In this document: one piece after another, positions 51,598-60,330 of the stretch
Position numbering within the stretch: position 1 is the stretch's first letter
Layout of the letters: the number at the start of each line of letters is the position of its first letter
NCBI GenBank assembly: GCA_000739535.1
Contig: DF820464.1
Location: 741,761 to 805,760, forward strand
DNA: 64,000 nucleotides
Source: Candidatus Vecturithrix granuli
GTDB lineage: Bacteria; Moduliflexota; Moduliflexia; Moduliflexales; Moduliflexaceae
Direction: 5' to 3'
Program-made: the position numbers and the translations under genes
The notes under the pieces: model-generated
What the model was told of the DNA's origin: nothing
Seen by the model: the letters and a program-made list of their open reading frames with translations, nothing else
Databases searched by the model: none

Positions 51598-54500
51598 ATG
51601 AATCGAAAGAAATCTTATCGATCGTTACGGATTGTGGCGATTTTATTCATAGTACTCACCAGTATTGTTCTCACGACATCCTGTCAGAATAAGGAGGCTA
51701 AAAAGGAGGCCAAAAAACAAGAGTATTATCAAAAGGCCATGAAATTGAAAGAAGAAGGGAAGCTCGATGAAGCCATTATTGAGTTTAAAAATGCGCTGCA
51801 ACAAGATCCGAATTTCGCGGATGGCTATTATCAATTAGGACTGGCCCTGCTTGAACAGGGGAAAGAACTCGGCCAGGGATATGGAAGTCTGGTGAAAGCG
51901 GCGGAGTTAGATAAAAATAACCTTGACGCCCGAATTCGAGTTGCTGACTTATATTTTAATCAGGCTCTGCGCAGCCCGACCCGTGATTTTTCAAAAGCTG
52001 AGACTGAGATTAAAGATATTTTAGAAATCGATCCGAATAACGCCGGAGCCTATCTTCTGCGAGGCAGAATTTTTTCAGTGAAAGCCTCGCTAGCCAAACA
52101 GGAGGGCGATGAAGAAACAGCTAAACAACTCTATGCACAAGCCCTTGAGAATGTTCACAAAAATTTGGATTTGACTCCGGAGAATGCGGAGGCGTATGTC
52201 CTCTTAGGCCAACTCCACCTTGTTCAGGAACAAGGGGAAGAGGCGCGTCAGGCGTTCGAGAAAGCCATATCTTTTGACGTCAACAACATCCAGGCTCATC
52301 TTTCGTTGGCGTCAATGGCATTCAAGGATGAAGAAGTTGCGAAAGCTGAAGAACTCTATCAAAAAGTGTTGACAATAGACGCTGGAAATCCCCAGGCGCT
52401 TGGAGGGTTAGGAGAGATTTATCTGTCGCAGAGTGCGTTTGAAAAAGCCATCGAAAACGCCAATCTCGTGCTTCAAGGCATTCCTGAAGATCAACGCAAT
52501 ACCAGCCGGGAAGGTATCAGTGCCCGTTTTATTTTAGGACGCGCGTATTTATTACAGGCGTCGCAGCAAGAACAAGAGAACCCTGAAGCTGCTAAAAAAC
52601 TCTATGAGCAGGCCAAACAAGAATTAGAACCCGTTGTTAGTGCTACCCAGGACCTTGCCAGTGCCTATTATAGTTTGGGACTGGTGAACTCGAAGTTAGG
52701 CAATTTCCAGCAAGCCGTTGAGCAATTTGGCAAGGTGCTGACCCTGAATAGCCAACACCTGCCGTCGCTCACCAATCTGGCAATTGCCTATTTTCAGGAA
52801 AAACAATATGAAGCCGCCATCGAGCAGGCGAAAAAGGTCGTAGCCCTTGATCCAAATAATGTCACGGCGCATGACCTTCTCAGTTCCGCGTATTTACGGA
52901 TTGATAAAGTCGAGGAAGCTCAGAAAGAAATGAATATCCTTGAACAACTCAAGCCGGATGCCCCGGCCTTGCATGTGAATCGGGCCATGGTGTTTTTGAG
53001 AGCCAGAGACTACGCTCAGGCGATTACTGAATCTGAAAAAGCCCTGGAAGCCGGACAGGAAAGTGCTTTCTTATACAATATTCTGGGCCGGGCCTATGCC
53101 GGAACTAAAAATATCGACAAAGCTGTACAATACCTCCAAAAAGCCATTGAACTGAATCCTGAGTTTATTTCGGCGCGACTCGGTTTAGGAGATATTTATG
53201 TGAAAACCGAGCAATATGATCTGGCTGAAGCTGAAGCGAACAAGGTGTTAGAAATCCAGAAAGATGTCGCAGAAGCCCACATGTTGGTAGGGTTGGCGGC
53301 AATCGGGCGACAGCAATTCGATGCAGCCAAAGCTGCGTTTGAAAAAGCGATCGTAGCGAATAGTAGTTTATGGGAAGCCCATTATCAATTGGGGTTGGCT
53401 CAGAAGGCCCTGGGAAATTCAGATGAAGCCATCAAATCTCTTGACCAGACTCTCACATTGAATCCCCAATACCTCCCTGCGCTGGCCAATTTGACGTTAT
53501 GGGCTTTTGAAGCTAGAGATTTCCAAAAAGCCCTGGAAAACGGACAGAAGGCTCTTGCAAGCGATCCCAATAATGTCATGATTCGGAATGTGCTGAGCGC
53601 AGTGTATGCGCAAACCGGACAATACACCGACGCGCTGGAACAAATTGAGAAAATCCGACAAATCCAGCCGGATGCCCCGAATCTGGATATTACGTTGGGC
53701 GTCATCTATCTGGGACAGCGCGAGTTTGACAAAGCAATTGAAGCGGCTGAAAAGGCGAAAGCCTCTCAACCTGATAACCCTGTGGTCTATGATACCTTAG
53801 GGCGCGCCTATACCGCCAAAAAAGAGTATGACAACGCCAGGGAATCGTTCTTAACCTCTCTGGAAAAACGCCCTGACTATTTGCCTGCCCTGGTTGGATT
53901 AGGCAATCTGTATGGCATTCAGAAAAACTATTACAACGCGCTAGAACAATATCAAAAAGCCCTGGCGGTCGATAGTAATTCTCCTGAAGCCCATACCGGA
54001 TTGGCCGGGGTTTATCGGATGACCGGGAATACGGAACAGGCATTGAAGGAGTTTGAAACGGTGCTCGCAGTCCAGTCTCAATCTCCGGTCGCGTTATTTA
54101 ATGCGGCGGATTTAGCAGTACAATTGGGAGAATACGACAAAGCCATCGAATACGCCGGAACATTAGTGCAACGCGATGCAAACAATATAAACGCCCATTA
54201 TATTCTGGCGCAAGCATACTCGGCCAAAGGCGATTCCGGAAACGCCACGCTGGAATTGGAAGATATTGTCCGGCGTCAAAATACCTTTCAGCCCGCGGCG
54301 CTGGATTTGGGGTTAGCTTATCTGGCGCAAGAAAGATTCGATGAGGCGCAGCAGCAATTTAAACGCCTGCTGACTCTGAATGACAAGCAAACCGCGGCCA
54401 TGCTTGGCGCCGCGATTGCTGCCCAAAATATCGGAAATGATACTGAAGCGGTCAAATACACTGAACAGGCCTTAGCAGTTCAGCCCGAGAATCCGATGAA

Positions 54501-55416
54501 TCAGTATGTGCTGGGTAATATCTATATTTCTCAGAATAACCATGAAAAAGCCCGGGAAGCTTTCAGCAAAGCCGGAACATTTTATGAAGACCTGCCGTTT
54601 GACGATGCTGCGATTTCTTCATATTACGGCGATCAACCGGAATCTGCGGCGATGACGATGAATCTGGCGGCAAGTTTCCTGGCACGCGGGTGGCATCAAC
54701 AGACCATTGCGCTGCTTACAGATATAACGCTGTCAAAAACCTTCAGAGAAGGTCCGCTTGTGCGTTATGCGCTGGCGCGAGCCTATACCATGCAAGAGGA
54801 TTACGACAAAGCCCTGAAAGAACTGGAGGCGATGGTCACGGCTCATCCGGATTTAGCGGTCGTCTATAAAAATCAGGGCAATATCTATCAAAGCAGCAAA
54901 CAACCGGAAAAAGCGGTCGAAGCCTATAAGAAATTCCTGGAAACCAAACCTGATGATGCGGCAACCCGGGTGCAGCTCGGTTTAGCTTATGAGGCTGCCA
55001 AGCAGGTGGATGAGGCCATTACAGAGTATCAAAAAATACTGGAAACCATGCCGGATTCTGCCCTGACCAAAAATCAATTAGCCTGGCTCTACGCCGATAA
55101 AGGCGAAAATCTGGATGAAGCCCTGAAATTAGCGTTAGAGGCTGAACAAGCGCGGCCGGCCGCCGGCATTATTGATACGGTCGGCTGGGTGTATTACAAA
55201 CGCGAAGAATACGACAAGGCCATCGAAAAATTCCAACGCGCCCTCGAGCTAAGCCCGCTGCAACCGACGATTCGCTATCACCTGGGGCTGACCCACGCGA
55301 AACAGGGGCAGAAAGACCTGGCGATTCAGGAACTCAAGAACGCGCTGAATATTTCTGCGGATTTCCGTGAAGCTGAAGATGCAAAGAAAATGCTTGAAGA
55401 ACTCAGCAAACAATAA
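51598..55416 (+). CDS. Very long TPR lipoprotein
   Basis: A 1272-residue protein with a lipoprotein signal: basic N-terminus, hydrophobic IVAILFIVLTSIVLTTS and a cysteine at position 29 (LTTSC). After a charged stretch (KEAKKEAKKQEYYQKA) more than 30 TPR units of 34 residues follow to the end, many with a canonical W/Y-x-x-L-G and A-x-x-x-x-x-x-A-L-x-x-x-P pattern (for example AYYSLGLVNSKLGNFQQAVE). There is no enzyme domain. It resembles the TPR lipoproteins linked with exopolysaccharide or PEP-CTERM sorting (PrsT type), but no such genes are nearby. It is probably an outer-membrane-anchored scaffold. GAGGAGG ahead of the ATG is strong. Confidence 0.88.
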   Translation: MNRKKSYRSLRIVAILFIVLTSIVLTTSCQNKEAKKEAKKQEYYQKAMKLKEEGKLDEAIIEFKNALQQDPNFADGYYQLGLALLEQGKELGQGYGSLVKAAELDKNNLDARIRVADLYFNQALRSPTRDFSKAETEIKDILEIDPNNAGAYLLRGRIFSVKASLAKQEGDEETAKQLYAQALENVHKNLDLTPENAEAYVLLGQLHLVQEQGEEARQAFEKAISFDVNNIQAHLSLASMAFKDEEVAKAEELYQKVLTIDAGNPQALGGLGEIYLSQSAFEKAIENANLVLQGIPEDQRNTSREGISARFILGRAYLLQASQQEQENPEAAKKLYEQAKQELEPVVSATQDLASAYYSLGLVNSKLGNFQQAVEQFGKVLTLNSQHLPSLTNLAIAYFQEKQYEAAIEQAKKVVALDPNNVTAHDLLSSAYLRIDKVEEAQKEMNILEQLKPDAPALHVNRAMVFLRARDYAQAITESEKALEAGQESAFLYNILGRAYAGTKNIDKAVQYLQKAIELNPEFISARLGLGDIYVKTEQYDLAEAEANKVLEIQKDVAEAHMLVGLAAIGRQQFDAAKAAFEKAIVANSSLWEAHYQLGLAQKALGNSDEAIKSLDQTLTLNPQYLPALANLTLWAFEARDFQKALENGQKALASDPNNVMIRNVLSAVYAQTGQYTDALEQIEKIRQIQPDAPNLDITLGVIYLGQREFDKAIEAAEKAKASQPDNPVVYDTLGRAYTAKKEYDNARESFLTSLEKRPDYLPALVGLGNLYGIQKNYYNALEQYQKALAVDSNSPEAHTGLAGVYRMTGNTEQALKEFETVLAVQSQSPVALFNAADLAVQLGEYDKAIEYAGTLVQRDANNINAHYILAQAYSAKGDSGNATLELEDIVRRQNTFQPAALDLGLAYLAQERFDEAQQQFKRLLTLNDKQTAAMLGAAIAAQNIGNDTEAVKYTEQALAVQPENPMNQYVLGNIYISQNNHEKAREAFSKAGTFYEDLPFDDAAISSYYGDQPESAAMTMNLAASFLARGWHQQTIALLTDITLSKTFREGPLVRYALARAYTMQEDYDKALKELEAMVTAHPDLAVVYKNQGNIYQSSKQPEKAVEAYKKFLETKPDDAATRVQLGLAYEAAKQVDEAITEYQKILETMPDSALTKNQLAWLYADKGENLDEALKLALEAEQARPAAGIIDTVGWVYYKREEYDKAIEKFQRALELSPLQPTIRYHLGLTHAKQGQKDLAIQELKNALNISADFREAEDAKKMLEELSKQ

Positions 55417-55424
55417 GCCAGGGG

Positions 55425-55454
55425 TGTAGAGCGAAACTGGAGTTTCGCTCTACA
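55425..55454 (+). terminator. Palindrome acting as terminator of the TPR gene
   Basis: TGTAGAGCGAAACT and AGTTTCGCTCTACA are perfect 14-base arms with a GG centre, followed by TTTTTCC. The core GCGAAACTGGAGTTTCGC is the same as at 23711. Confidence 0.75.
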
Positions 55455-55471
55455 TTTTTCCAAAAAAAATC

Positions 55472-55499
55472 TTGACAAAAACAGAGCGATTCATAAGCT
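55472..55499 (+). promoter_or_regulatory. Promoter of the tRNA-Asn gene
   Basis: TTGACA (55472-55477), 16 bases, TAAGCT (55494-55499). The -35 context AAAATCTTGACAAA resembles those of tctC and the MFS gene. Transcription would start about 15 bases before the tRNA. Confidence 0.55.
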
Positions 55500-55521
55500 C
55501 TGCATCAACACAACAAAAAAT

Positions 55522-55847
55522 TCCCCGGTAGCTCAGTCGGTAGAGCGGGTGGCTGTGAAAATCGCAGCTTCGACGGGAAACCGTCGTTGAAACATCGAGT
55601 GAATTCAGGGAAGCCTACGTCCGGGTACGGATAGGGTAATCCTGAGCCAAGCCTGCTGAACAGGTTTCGCATGAGTAGGCAGGAAGGTGCAGAGACTAGG
55701 AATAAGGACGCCTGACCAATAAATTCCACAAGCGCTCGACGCCCTAACGAGTCAGGTCGAGGGTGATGAGATAGTCCAGGCCTATGAGAAATCATGGGGA
55801 TGCCTGTAACCACTTGGTCGCTGGTTCGAGTCCGGCCCGGGGAGCCA
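55522..55847 (+). tRNA. tRNA-Asn(GUU), interrupted by an intron, CCA encoded
   Basis: Exon 1 is 55522-55556 and exon 2 is 55807-55847. Joined they give a 76-base cloverleaf: acceptor TCCCCGG/CCGGGGA, D stem GCTC/GAGC, anticodon stem GGTGG/CCACT with loop CTGTTAA, T stem GCTGG/CCGGC with TTCGAGT loop, discriminator G and CCA. The anticodon GUU and G73 both fit asparagine. Exon 1 stops after the second anticodon base (position 35), so the anticodon exists only after splicing. Without recognising the intron, one would misread the exon 1 end (CTGTGAA) as a His anticodon. Confidence 0.93.
55557..55806 (+). ncRNA. Group I intron (IC3-like) in the tRNA-Asn anticodon
   Basis: The 250-base intron begins after a U and ends with G, as group I introns require. 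P1 forms between exon GCTGT and intron GCAGC with a U-G pair at the splice site. P2 is CGACGG-gaaa-CCGTCG. The conserved core is present in order: P element AATTCAGGGAAGCC (55602), Q AATCCTGAGCCAAGCC (55638), R GTGCAGAGACTAGG (55687), S GATGAGATAGTCC (55765); R and S pair as P7 (GACTA/TAGTC) and P/Q as P4. The core is close to that of the cyanobacterial tRNA-Leu(UAA) intron. No homing endonuclease frame is inside. It should self-splice with guanosine. Confidence 0.93.
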
Positions 55848-55853
55848 GACGAC

Positions 55854-55891
55854 AAAAAGGCCGCTTTTCGCAAGGAAAGCGGCCTTTTTTT
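55854..55891 (+). terminator. Intrinsic terminator of the tRNA gene
   Basis: AAAAAGGCCGCTTT and AAAGCGGCCTTTTTTT pair around TCGCAAGG. A strong stem with a T run seven bases after the CCA end. Confidence 0.9.
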
Positions 55892-55973
55892 GTTGGGAGG
55901 TAGATCGCGCAGACATACCCCGGACATCCCTGTCTGGGGCAAGGCTGTCAAATTCTACGAATTATTGTCATCT

Positions 55974-56017
55974 CGACTTCGCTCGATGACCGGGAACTCG
56001 TTCGTCGAGCGAAGTCG
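55974..56017. repeat. CGACTTCGCTCGA palindrome
   Basis: CGACTTCGCTCGA and TCGAGCGAAGTCG enclose TGACCGGGAACTCGTTCG. It shares the CGACTTCGCTC core of the MITE copies at 12683 and 63908. Confidence 0.7.
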
Positions 56018-56035
56018 GCTCTGGATACGATTTTC

Positions 56036-56064
56036 TTGACAAAACTCTGGGAGAAAAGCATAGT
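56036..56064 (+). promoter_or_regulatory. Promoter candidate for the helicase operon
   Basis: TTGACA (56036-56041), 17 bases, CATAGT (56059-56064), four of six bases matching in the -10. It would give a leader of about 215 bases consisting of repeats. Confidence 0.5.
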
Positions 56065-56099
56065 ATGCAGTACAGCGTTTCAGAAATAATTATGCATGA

Positions 56100-56232
56100 G
56101 AAACCAGGTTTTTAGGAAAAAACCTGGTTTCGTAGAAGTACAAGCTTCTAATGCTTTGGGACAGAAGTTCTTACGCACAAATCTTGTCGGACCTTGGCGG
56201 ACCTTGGCGGACAAGTCTGAGTTGTCCGACAA
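56100..56232. repeat. Palindrome followed by repeat III in the helicase leader
   Basis: GAAACCAGGTTTTTAGG faces AAAAAACCTGGTTTC (56100-56131), then repeat III runs from about 56150 (TAATGCTTTGGGACAGAAGT) to the CAAGTCTGAGTTGTCCGAC end near 56230. An open frame crosses these repeats into the helicase gene, but its codons are only repeat sequence. Confidence 0.75.
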
Positions 56233-56287
56233 AACCACCGGCTTCTGTATCAAACTCATGTTCTTTGTCCTGGAGGGACGCAATCCT

Positions 56288-59200
56288 GTGTTAGAAGAAT
56301 ATCTGAAAAAACTCGCACCGAATGTCATCGTGCAAGGCCCTCTGCTGCCGGAACCGGTCAAGATTGTCTTGGCGCAGGCGTTCGGCAATGCGCTCAAGCT
56401 GATCGGACAGGGACTGCGCACCGGGCAATTTTACGATCCGTCCTTCACGCCTGAGCAACTGGCCCTGCTGGAAATCGTGACCCAGGCCACATACAAAGGC
56501 GATCCGGTGAAATTTCGTTTAGGATTGGAAGCCTTGCGGCTGCAACTGGCCTACGAGTACGATCCCTATTTCTCGCTCTCCATTGCCCGCATCGATCCGC
56601 TGCCGCACCAACTCGAAGCCGTCTATGAATATTTTCTGAAACTGCCGCGTATCCGTTTTCTGCTGGCCGACGACCCTGGCGCGGGCAAAACCATCATGGC
56701 CGGCCTCCTCATCAAAGAACTCAAAATTCGCGGTGTAATCAAACGCATTTTGATCGTGACGCCGGCCAATCTGACCTTCCAGTGGCAGCGGGAACTGGAA
56801 GAAAAATTTCATGAATCCTTCAGCGTGATTCGCGGGGCCGTGTTGCGCGAAACTTACGGTACCAATCCCTGGCAGGAACGCTCGCAGGCGATTACCTCAA
56901 TTGCCTGGATTTCGCGGATTGCGGATGCCAAAGAAAGTTTGCTGCGCAGTCATTGGGATTTGGTGATTGTGGATGAAGCCCACAAAATGAGCGCGTATAG
57001 CGCAGAGAAAAAGACCATGGCCTATCAATTAGGCGAAGCCCTGTCCGGTCTCACGGATCACTATTTGCTGATGACCGCCACGCCGCATAAAGGCGATCCG
57101 GAAAACTTCGCGCTGTTTCTGAGCTTGCTGGATAAAGATGTGTATGGCGATGTGAAGAGTCTGCAAGCGGCGATGGCGCAGCATGACGCCCCTTTCTATC
57201 TGCGCCGGGTCAAAGAAGCTCTGGTCACGTTTCCGCATCCCGAAACCGGCCTGGCGCAAACATTGTTTACCAAACGCAACGTGCGCACCGCTGAATTTCA
57301 GATTGATGCGGAGGAATGGGAATTTTATGACGCGCTGACCCGTTATGTCGAAGACCAATCCATCAAGGCGGCGCAGGACGATTCGATCCGCGGCCGTGCC
57401 ATCGGCTTTATCATGGCAATGCTGCAGCGCCGCTTTGCCTCAAGCGTCTATGCTGTGCGCCGCAGTTTGGAGCGCATGCAAAAGCAGCGTGAAAAGATTC
57501 TGGCAAATCCGGCCCAATATCGCCAGGAACAGATTCGGAAAAAGCTGCCGGAGGATTTTGATGAACTGCCGGAAGACGAGCAAACGAAGATTCTGGAAGA
57601 ATTGGAGGAAATCGTGGCTTCGATTGATCCGCATGAGCTGCGCGAGGAAATCTTACAGCTTGCCCGCCTGATCCGACAGGCGGACGCGCTCCAGCAGCGC
57701 GAGACAGAGACCAAATTAACGCGCCTGAAAGAGATGCTGACCCAGGAAGGAATCTTTGCGGATCCCACTATGAAACTGCTGATTTTTACGGAACATAAAG
57801 ACACCCTCGATTATCTGGCCGGCGACGGCAAAGAGGGCCGGCCTTACGGCAAACTGCGTGAATGGGGCTTAGCGGTCACGCAGATTCACGGAGGGATGAA
57901 CGTCGGAGACCGCGATACCCCGGGCACCCGCATTTACGCGGAGCAGGAATTTCGCGATCCCGGATGTCAGGTCATGGTTGCTACCGAAGCCGCTGGCGAA
58001 GGCATTAACCTGCAATTCTGCTGGTTCATGATCAATTACGACATTCCCTGGAATCCGATGCGTTTGGAACAGCGCATGGGGCGCATTCACCGCTACGGGC
58101 AGGACAAGGATTGCCTGATTATCAATTTTGTGGCCGTGAACACCCGCGAGGGCCGCGTGCTGCAAAAACTGTTCGAGCGCATCCGGCGCATCGAACTGGA
58201 TCTGGACCCGCAGCGCACCGGCAAGGTGTTTAACGTCTTAGGCGATATTTTCCCCTCGAATCAGTTGGAACGTATGCTGCGCGACATGTACGCGCACAAC
58301 CTGACGGACGAGGTGATTATCAGCCGTATTGTTGAGGAAGTAGATACGGAACGCTTCCGGCGCATTACCCATTCCACCTTAGAAGGCCTGGCAAAAAAGG
58401 AATTGAACCTTTCGGTGATGATCAACAAAAGCGCGGAAGCCAGAGAACACCGCCTGGTGCCGGAAGTGATTGAGGATTTCTTTCTGCAAGCCGCGCCGCT
58501 GAGCGGCCTGATGCCCAGAGAAATGCAGCCTGGCGCACATATCTATCGCATCGGCCGCGTTCCGCGCAGTTTGAAAGGGATCGGGAATCAGCTTGAGACG
58601 AAATTCGGCCGTTTAGCGCGGGAATATAAACAGATTGCATTTGATAAAGCCCTGCTGCAGCACAATCCTACTCTGGAATGGGTCACGCCTGGTCATCCCT
58701 TGTTTGAAGCTGTCCGAACCTCGATTGCGGAACAGACCCGGGATGATCTGCGGCGCGGCGCAGTCTTTTACGATCTCCACCGGTCGCAGCCGGCGCGGAT
58801 TGAGGTGTTTACGGCGGCGATCAAAGACGGCCAGGGACATGCCTTGCACGAACGTCTCTTTCTGGTGGAATGCGGACCCGAAGGCGCGCGGGTGCTGCCG
58901 CAGCCCACGCTCTTTTTGAACGTTGCCCCTGCGGCCGACCACCCTGAACTCCCGGCTGAACAGACGCTGCCTGACCGGCAGCAGGCCGAGCAAATCTTGC
59001 TCACTCAAACCTTGCAGCCCTGGTTAGCTCAAGTCCAGCAGGAGCGGCGGGCGACGATTGACCGGATTGCGCGGCATGTGGACATCAGCCTGAAAACCAT
59101 TATTGATCGCGTGCAGTGTCAGTTTGCCGAATTGATGGACAAAAGCGCGGCCGGCTCGCCGGAACCAGGATTGGACGGCCGCATCAGTCAATTTCAGGAC

Positions 59201-59746
59201 CGGCTCGACGATCTGAACCAACGCTGGGAAACGCGGCTGCACGAGTTCGAGCGCGAGCGGCACTGTACAATCAGCACGATCCGGCATATCGGCAGCGCGT
59301 GGGTGCTGCCTCACCCGGAGCGGTCATCTCCGGAAATGGCCGAGATGGTGCGCGACGACGAGATTGAACGGATTGCGGTTGACGCAGTAATCGCCTACGA
59401 ACGCGCCCGCGGCTGGGAGGTCGAAAGCGTGGAAAGCCAGGATCGCGGGTTTGACCTGATTTCGCGCCGGCCCCATCCCGAAGACCCCCGCACCGCGACC
59501 GCGATCCGGTTTATTGAAGTGAAAGGCCGCGCCGGAGTAGGAACGGTGGTCTTGACAGCCAACGAATATAAAAAAGCGCACTTGCTTAAAGACGAATACT
59601 GGCTCTATGTGGTCTTTCACTGCGCCGCAGCGCCCGAAATTCATCGCCTTCAAAACCCGGCGCAATTGGATTGGCAGCCGATTGTGAAAGTTGAGCATTA
59701 TCAGGTAGGCGCGAAAGAGATTTTTGCCAGGGAGTGCAAACTTTAG
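56288..59746 (+). CDS. SNF2/DEAH-type helicase with C-terminal DUF3883 domain
   Basis: An 1152-residue protein. Residues 100-330 form the first RecA lobe: Walker A DDPGAGKTIMAG, DEAH box VIVDEAHKMSA, MTATPHKGDPENF. The second lobe has IFTEHKDTLDYL, ATEAAGEGINLQF and the arginine-finger motif QRMGRIHRYGQ. A long helical part follows, and residues 1040-1140 are a DUF3883 domain (DRGFDLISRR, IRFIEVKGRAGVG), which has a nuclease-like core. GTG at 56288 is the likely start (GGAGGG ten bases ahead), since the open frame upstream is made of repeats. With the DUF1156 methylase downstream it resembles the helicase-methylase-ATPase defence modules; the ATPase (DUF499) gene would lie beyond this window. 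Confidence 0.87.
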   Translation: MLEEYLKKLAPNVIVQGPLLPEPVKIVLAQAFGNALKLIGQGLRTGQFYDPSFTPEQLALLEIVTQATYKGDPVKFRLGLEALRLQLAYEYDPYFSLSIARIDPLPHQLEAVYEYFLKLPRIRFLLADDPGAGKTIMAGLLIKELKIRGVIKRILIVTPANLTFQWQRELEEKFHESFSVIRGAVLRETYGTNPWQERSQAITSIAWISRIADAKESLLRSHWDLVIVDEAHKMSAYSAEKKTMAYQLGEALSGLTDHYLLMTATPHKGDPENFALFLSLLDKDVYGDVKSLQAAMAQHDAPFYLRRVKEALVTFPHPETGLAQTLFTKRNVRTAEFQIDAEEWEFYDALTRYVEDQSIKAAQDDSIRGRAIGFIMAMLQRRFASSVYAVRRSLERMQKQREKILANPAQYRQEQIRKKLPEDFDELPEDEQTKILEELEEIVASIDPHELREEILQLARLIRQADALQQRETETKLTRLKEMLTQEGIFADPTMKLLIFTEHKDTLDYLAGDGKEGRPYGKLREWGLAVTQIHGGMNVGDRDTPGTRIYAEQEFRDPGCQVMVATEAAGEGINLQFCWFMINYDIPWNPMRLEQRMGRIHRYGQDKDCLIINFVAVNTREGRVLQKLFERIRRIELDLDPQRTGKVFNVLGDIFPSNQLERMLRDMYAHNLTDEVIISRIVEEVDTERFRRITHSTLEGLAKKELNLSVMINKSAEAREHRLVPEVIEDFFLQAAPLSGLMPREMQPGAHIYRIGRVPRSLKGIGNQLETKFGRLAREYKQIAFDKALLQHNPTLEWVTPGHPLFEAVRTSIAEQTRDDLRRGAVFYDLHRSQPARIEVFTAAIKDGQGHALHERLFLVECGPEGARVLPQPTLFLNVAPAADHPELPAEQTLPDRQQAEQILLTQTLQPWLAQVQQERRATIDRIARHVDISLKTIIDRVQCQFAELMDKSAAGSPEPGLDGRISQFQDRLDDLNQRWETRLHEFERERHCTISTIRHIGSAWVLPHPERSSPEMAEMVRDDEIERIAVDAVIAYERARGWEVESVESQDRGFDLISRRPHPEDPRTATAIRFIEVKGRAGVGTVVLTANEYKKAHLLKDEYWLYVVFHCAAAPEIHRLQNPAQLDWQPIVKVEHYQVGAKEIFARECKL

Positions 59747-59836
59747 TTTGCCTGTTGATTTTTACCGCAGGAAACGCAGAGAATCCCGGAATGACAAGAA
59801 TTTCAGCGAAGAAAAGGATTATCTGTTAATTTCTTA

Positions 59837-59865
59837 TTGACTCATTTGGGGATGATTCATAGAGT
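59837..59865 (+). promoter_or_regulatory. Promoter before the antitoxin/PIN pair
   Basis: TTGACT (59837-59842), 17-base spacer, TAGAGT (59860-59865). It gives the pair and the methylase their own transcript, start near 59872, in the 250-base gap after the helicase. The rest of the gap shows nothing recognisable. Confidence 0.55.
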
Positions 59866-59998
59866 GCTGTTGATCTTCTTTGTTATGAGGTGAACTAAGT
59901 AACTACAAGGATTTTTATAAGCAGGGATTTCCTGACTTTTGCCTGATAGTCGAGCTTTCTCTCAAACAAAAGTTCAAGAAATTTATTTATACTTACTT

Positions 59999-60328
59999 AT
60001 GGAAGCATTAGAGATATTTACCGTGAGTGATCTGCGCTATCGGACCGGCGAGTTACTTCATGATACAGAGAATGGACAGCTTGCCTTGATTACTCAAAAC
60101 GGCCGCCCGGCCTTTTTAGCGGTGCCTTTTAATGAGAAATTGTTAGGATATGGCATTCAGCGAACAATGGCGATGTATTTTTTTGAAACTGGTCTCGTCA
60201 CATTGTCGCAGGCTGCGCAAATTGCCGGGACATCATTGGAAGAGTTTATTGAATTGTTGGGCGAAGTGGGCATCTCTGCGGTTGACTATCCTCCGGAAGA
60301 ACTCAACGAAGAAGTCGAAAGAGCATAA
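59999..60328 (+). CDS. Phd/UPF0175-like antitoxin
   Basis: A 109-residue protein combining two antitoxin-type segments. Residues 1-50 look like Phd/YefM (FTVSDLRYRTGELLHDTENG, then LALITQNGRPAFLAVPF). Residues 55-100 have the UPF0175 helix pattern GLVTLSQAAQIAGTSLEEFI ELL. UPF0175 proteins normally pair with DUF3368 PIN proteins, as here. The ATG at 59999 is preferred since the Phd segment begins right after it; a TTG at 59939 is possible. It is followed after 2 bases by the PIN gene. Confidence 0.8.
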   Translation: MEALEIFTVSDLRYRTGELLHDTENGQLALITQNGRPAFLAVPFNEKLLGYGIQRTMAMYFFETGLVTLSQAAQIAGTSLEEFIELLGEVGISAVDYPPEELNEEVERA

Positions 60329-60330
60329 CC

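Noticed and set aside
55544..55562. tRNA-His anticodon GTG in the loop CTGTGAA
   Set aside because: The 3' half lies 250 bases away, the discriminator is G and there is no extra G at the 5' end. With the group I intron removed, the loop is CTGTTAA and the tRNA reads as asparagine.
56096..56287. N-terminal extension of the helicase from ATG 56096
   Set aside because: The 64 codons are repeat III and a palindrome in translation, without resemblance to helicases; GTG 56288 has a ribosome site.
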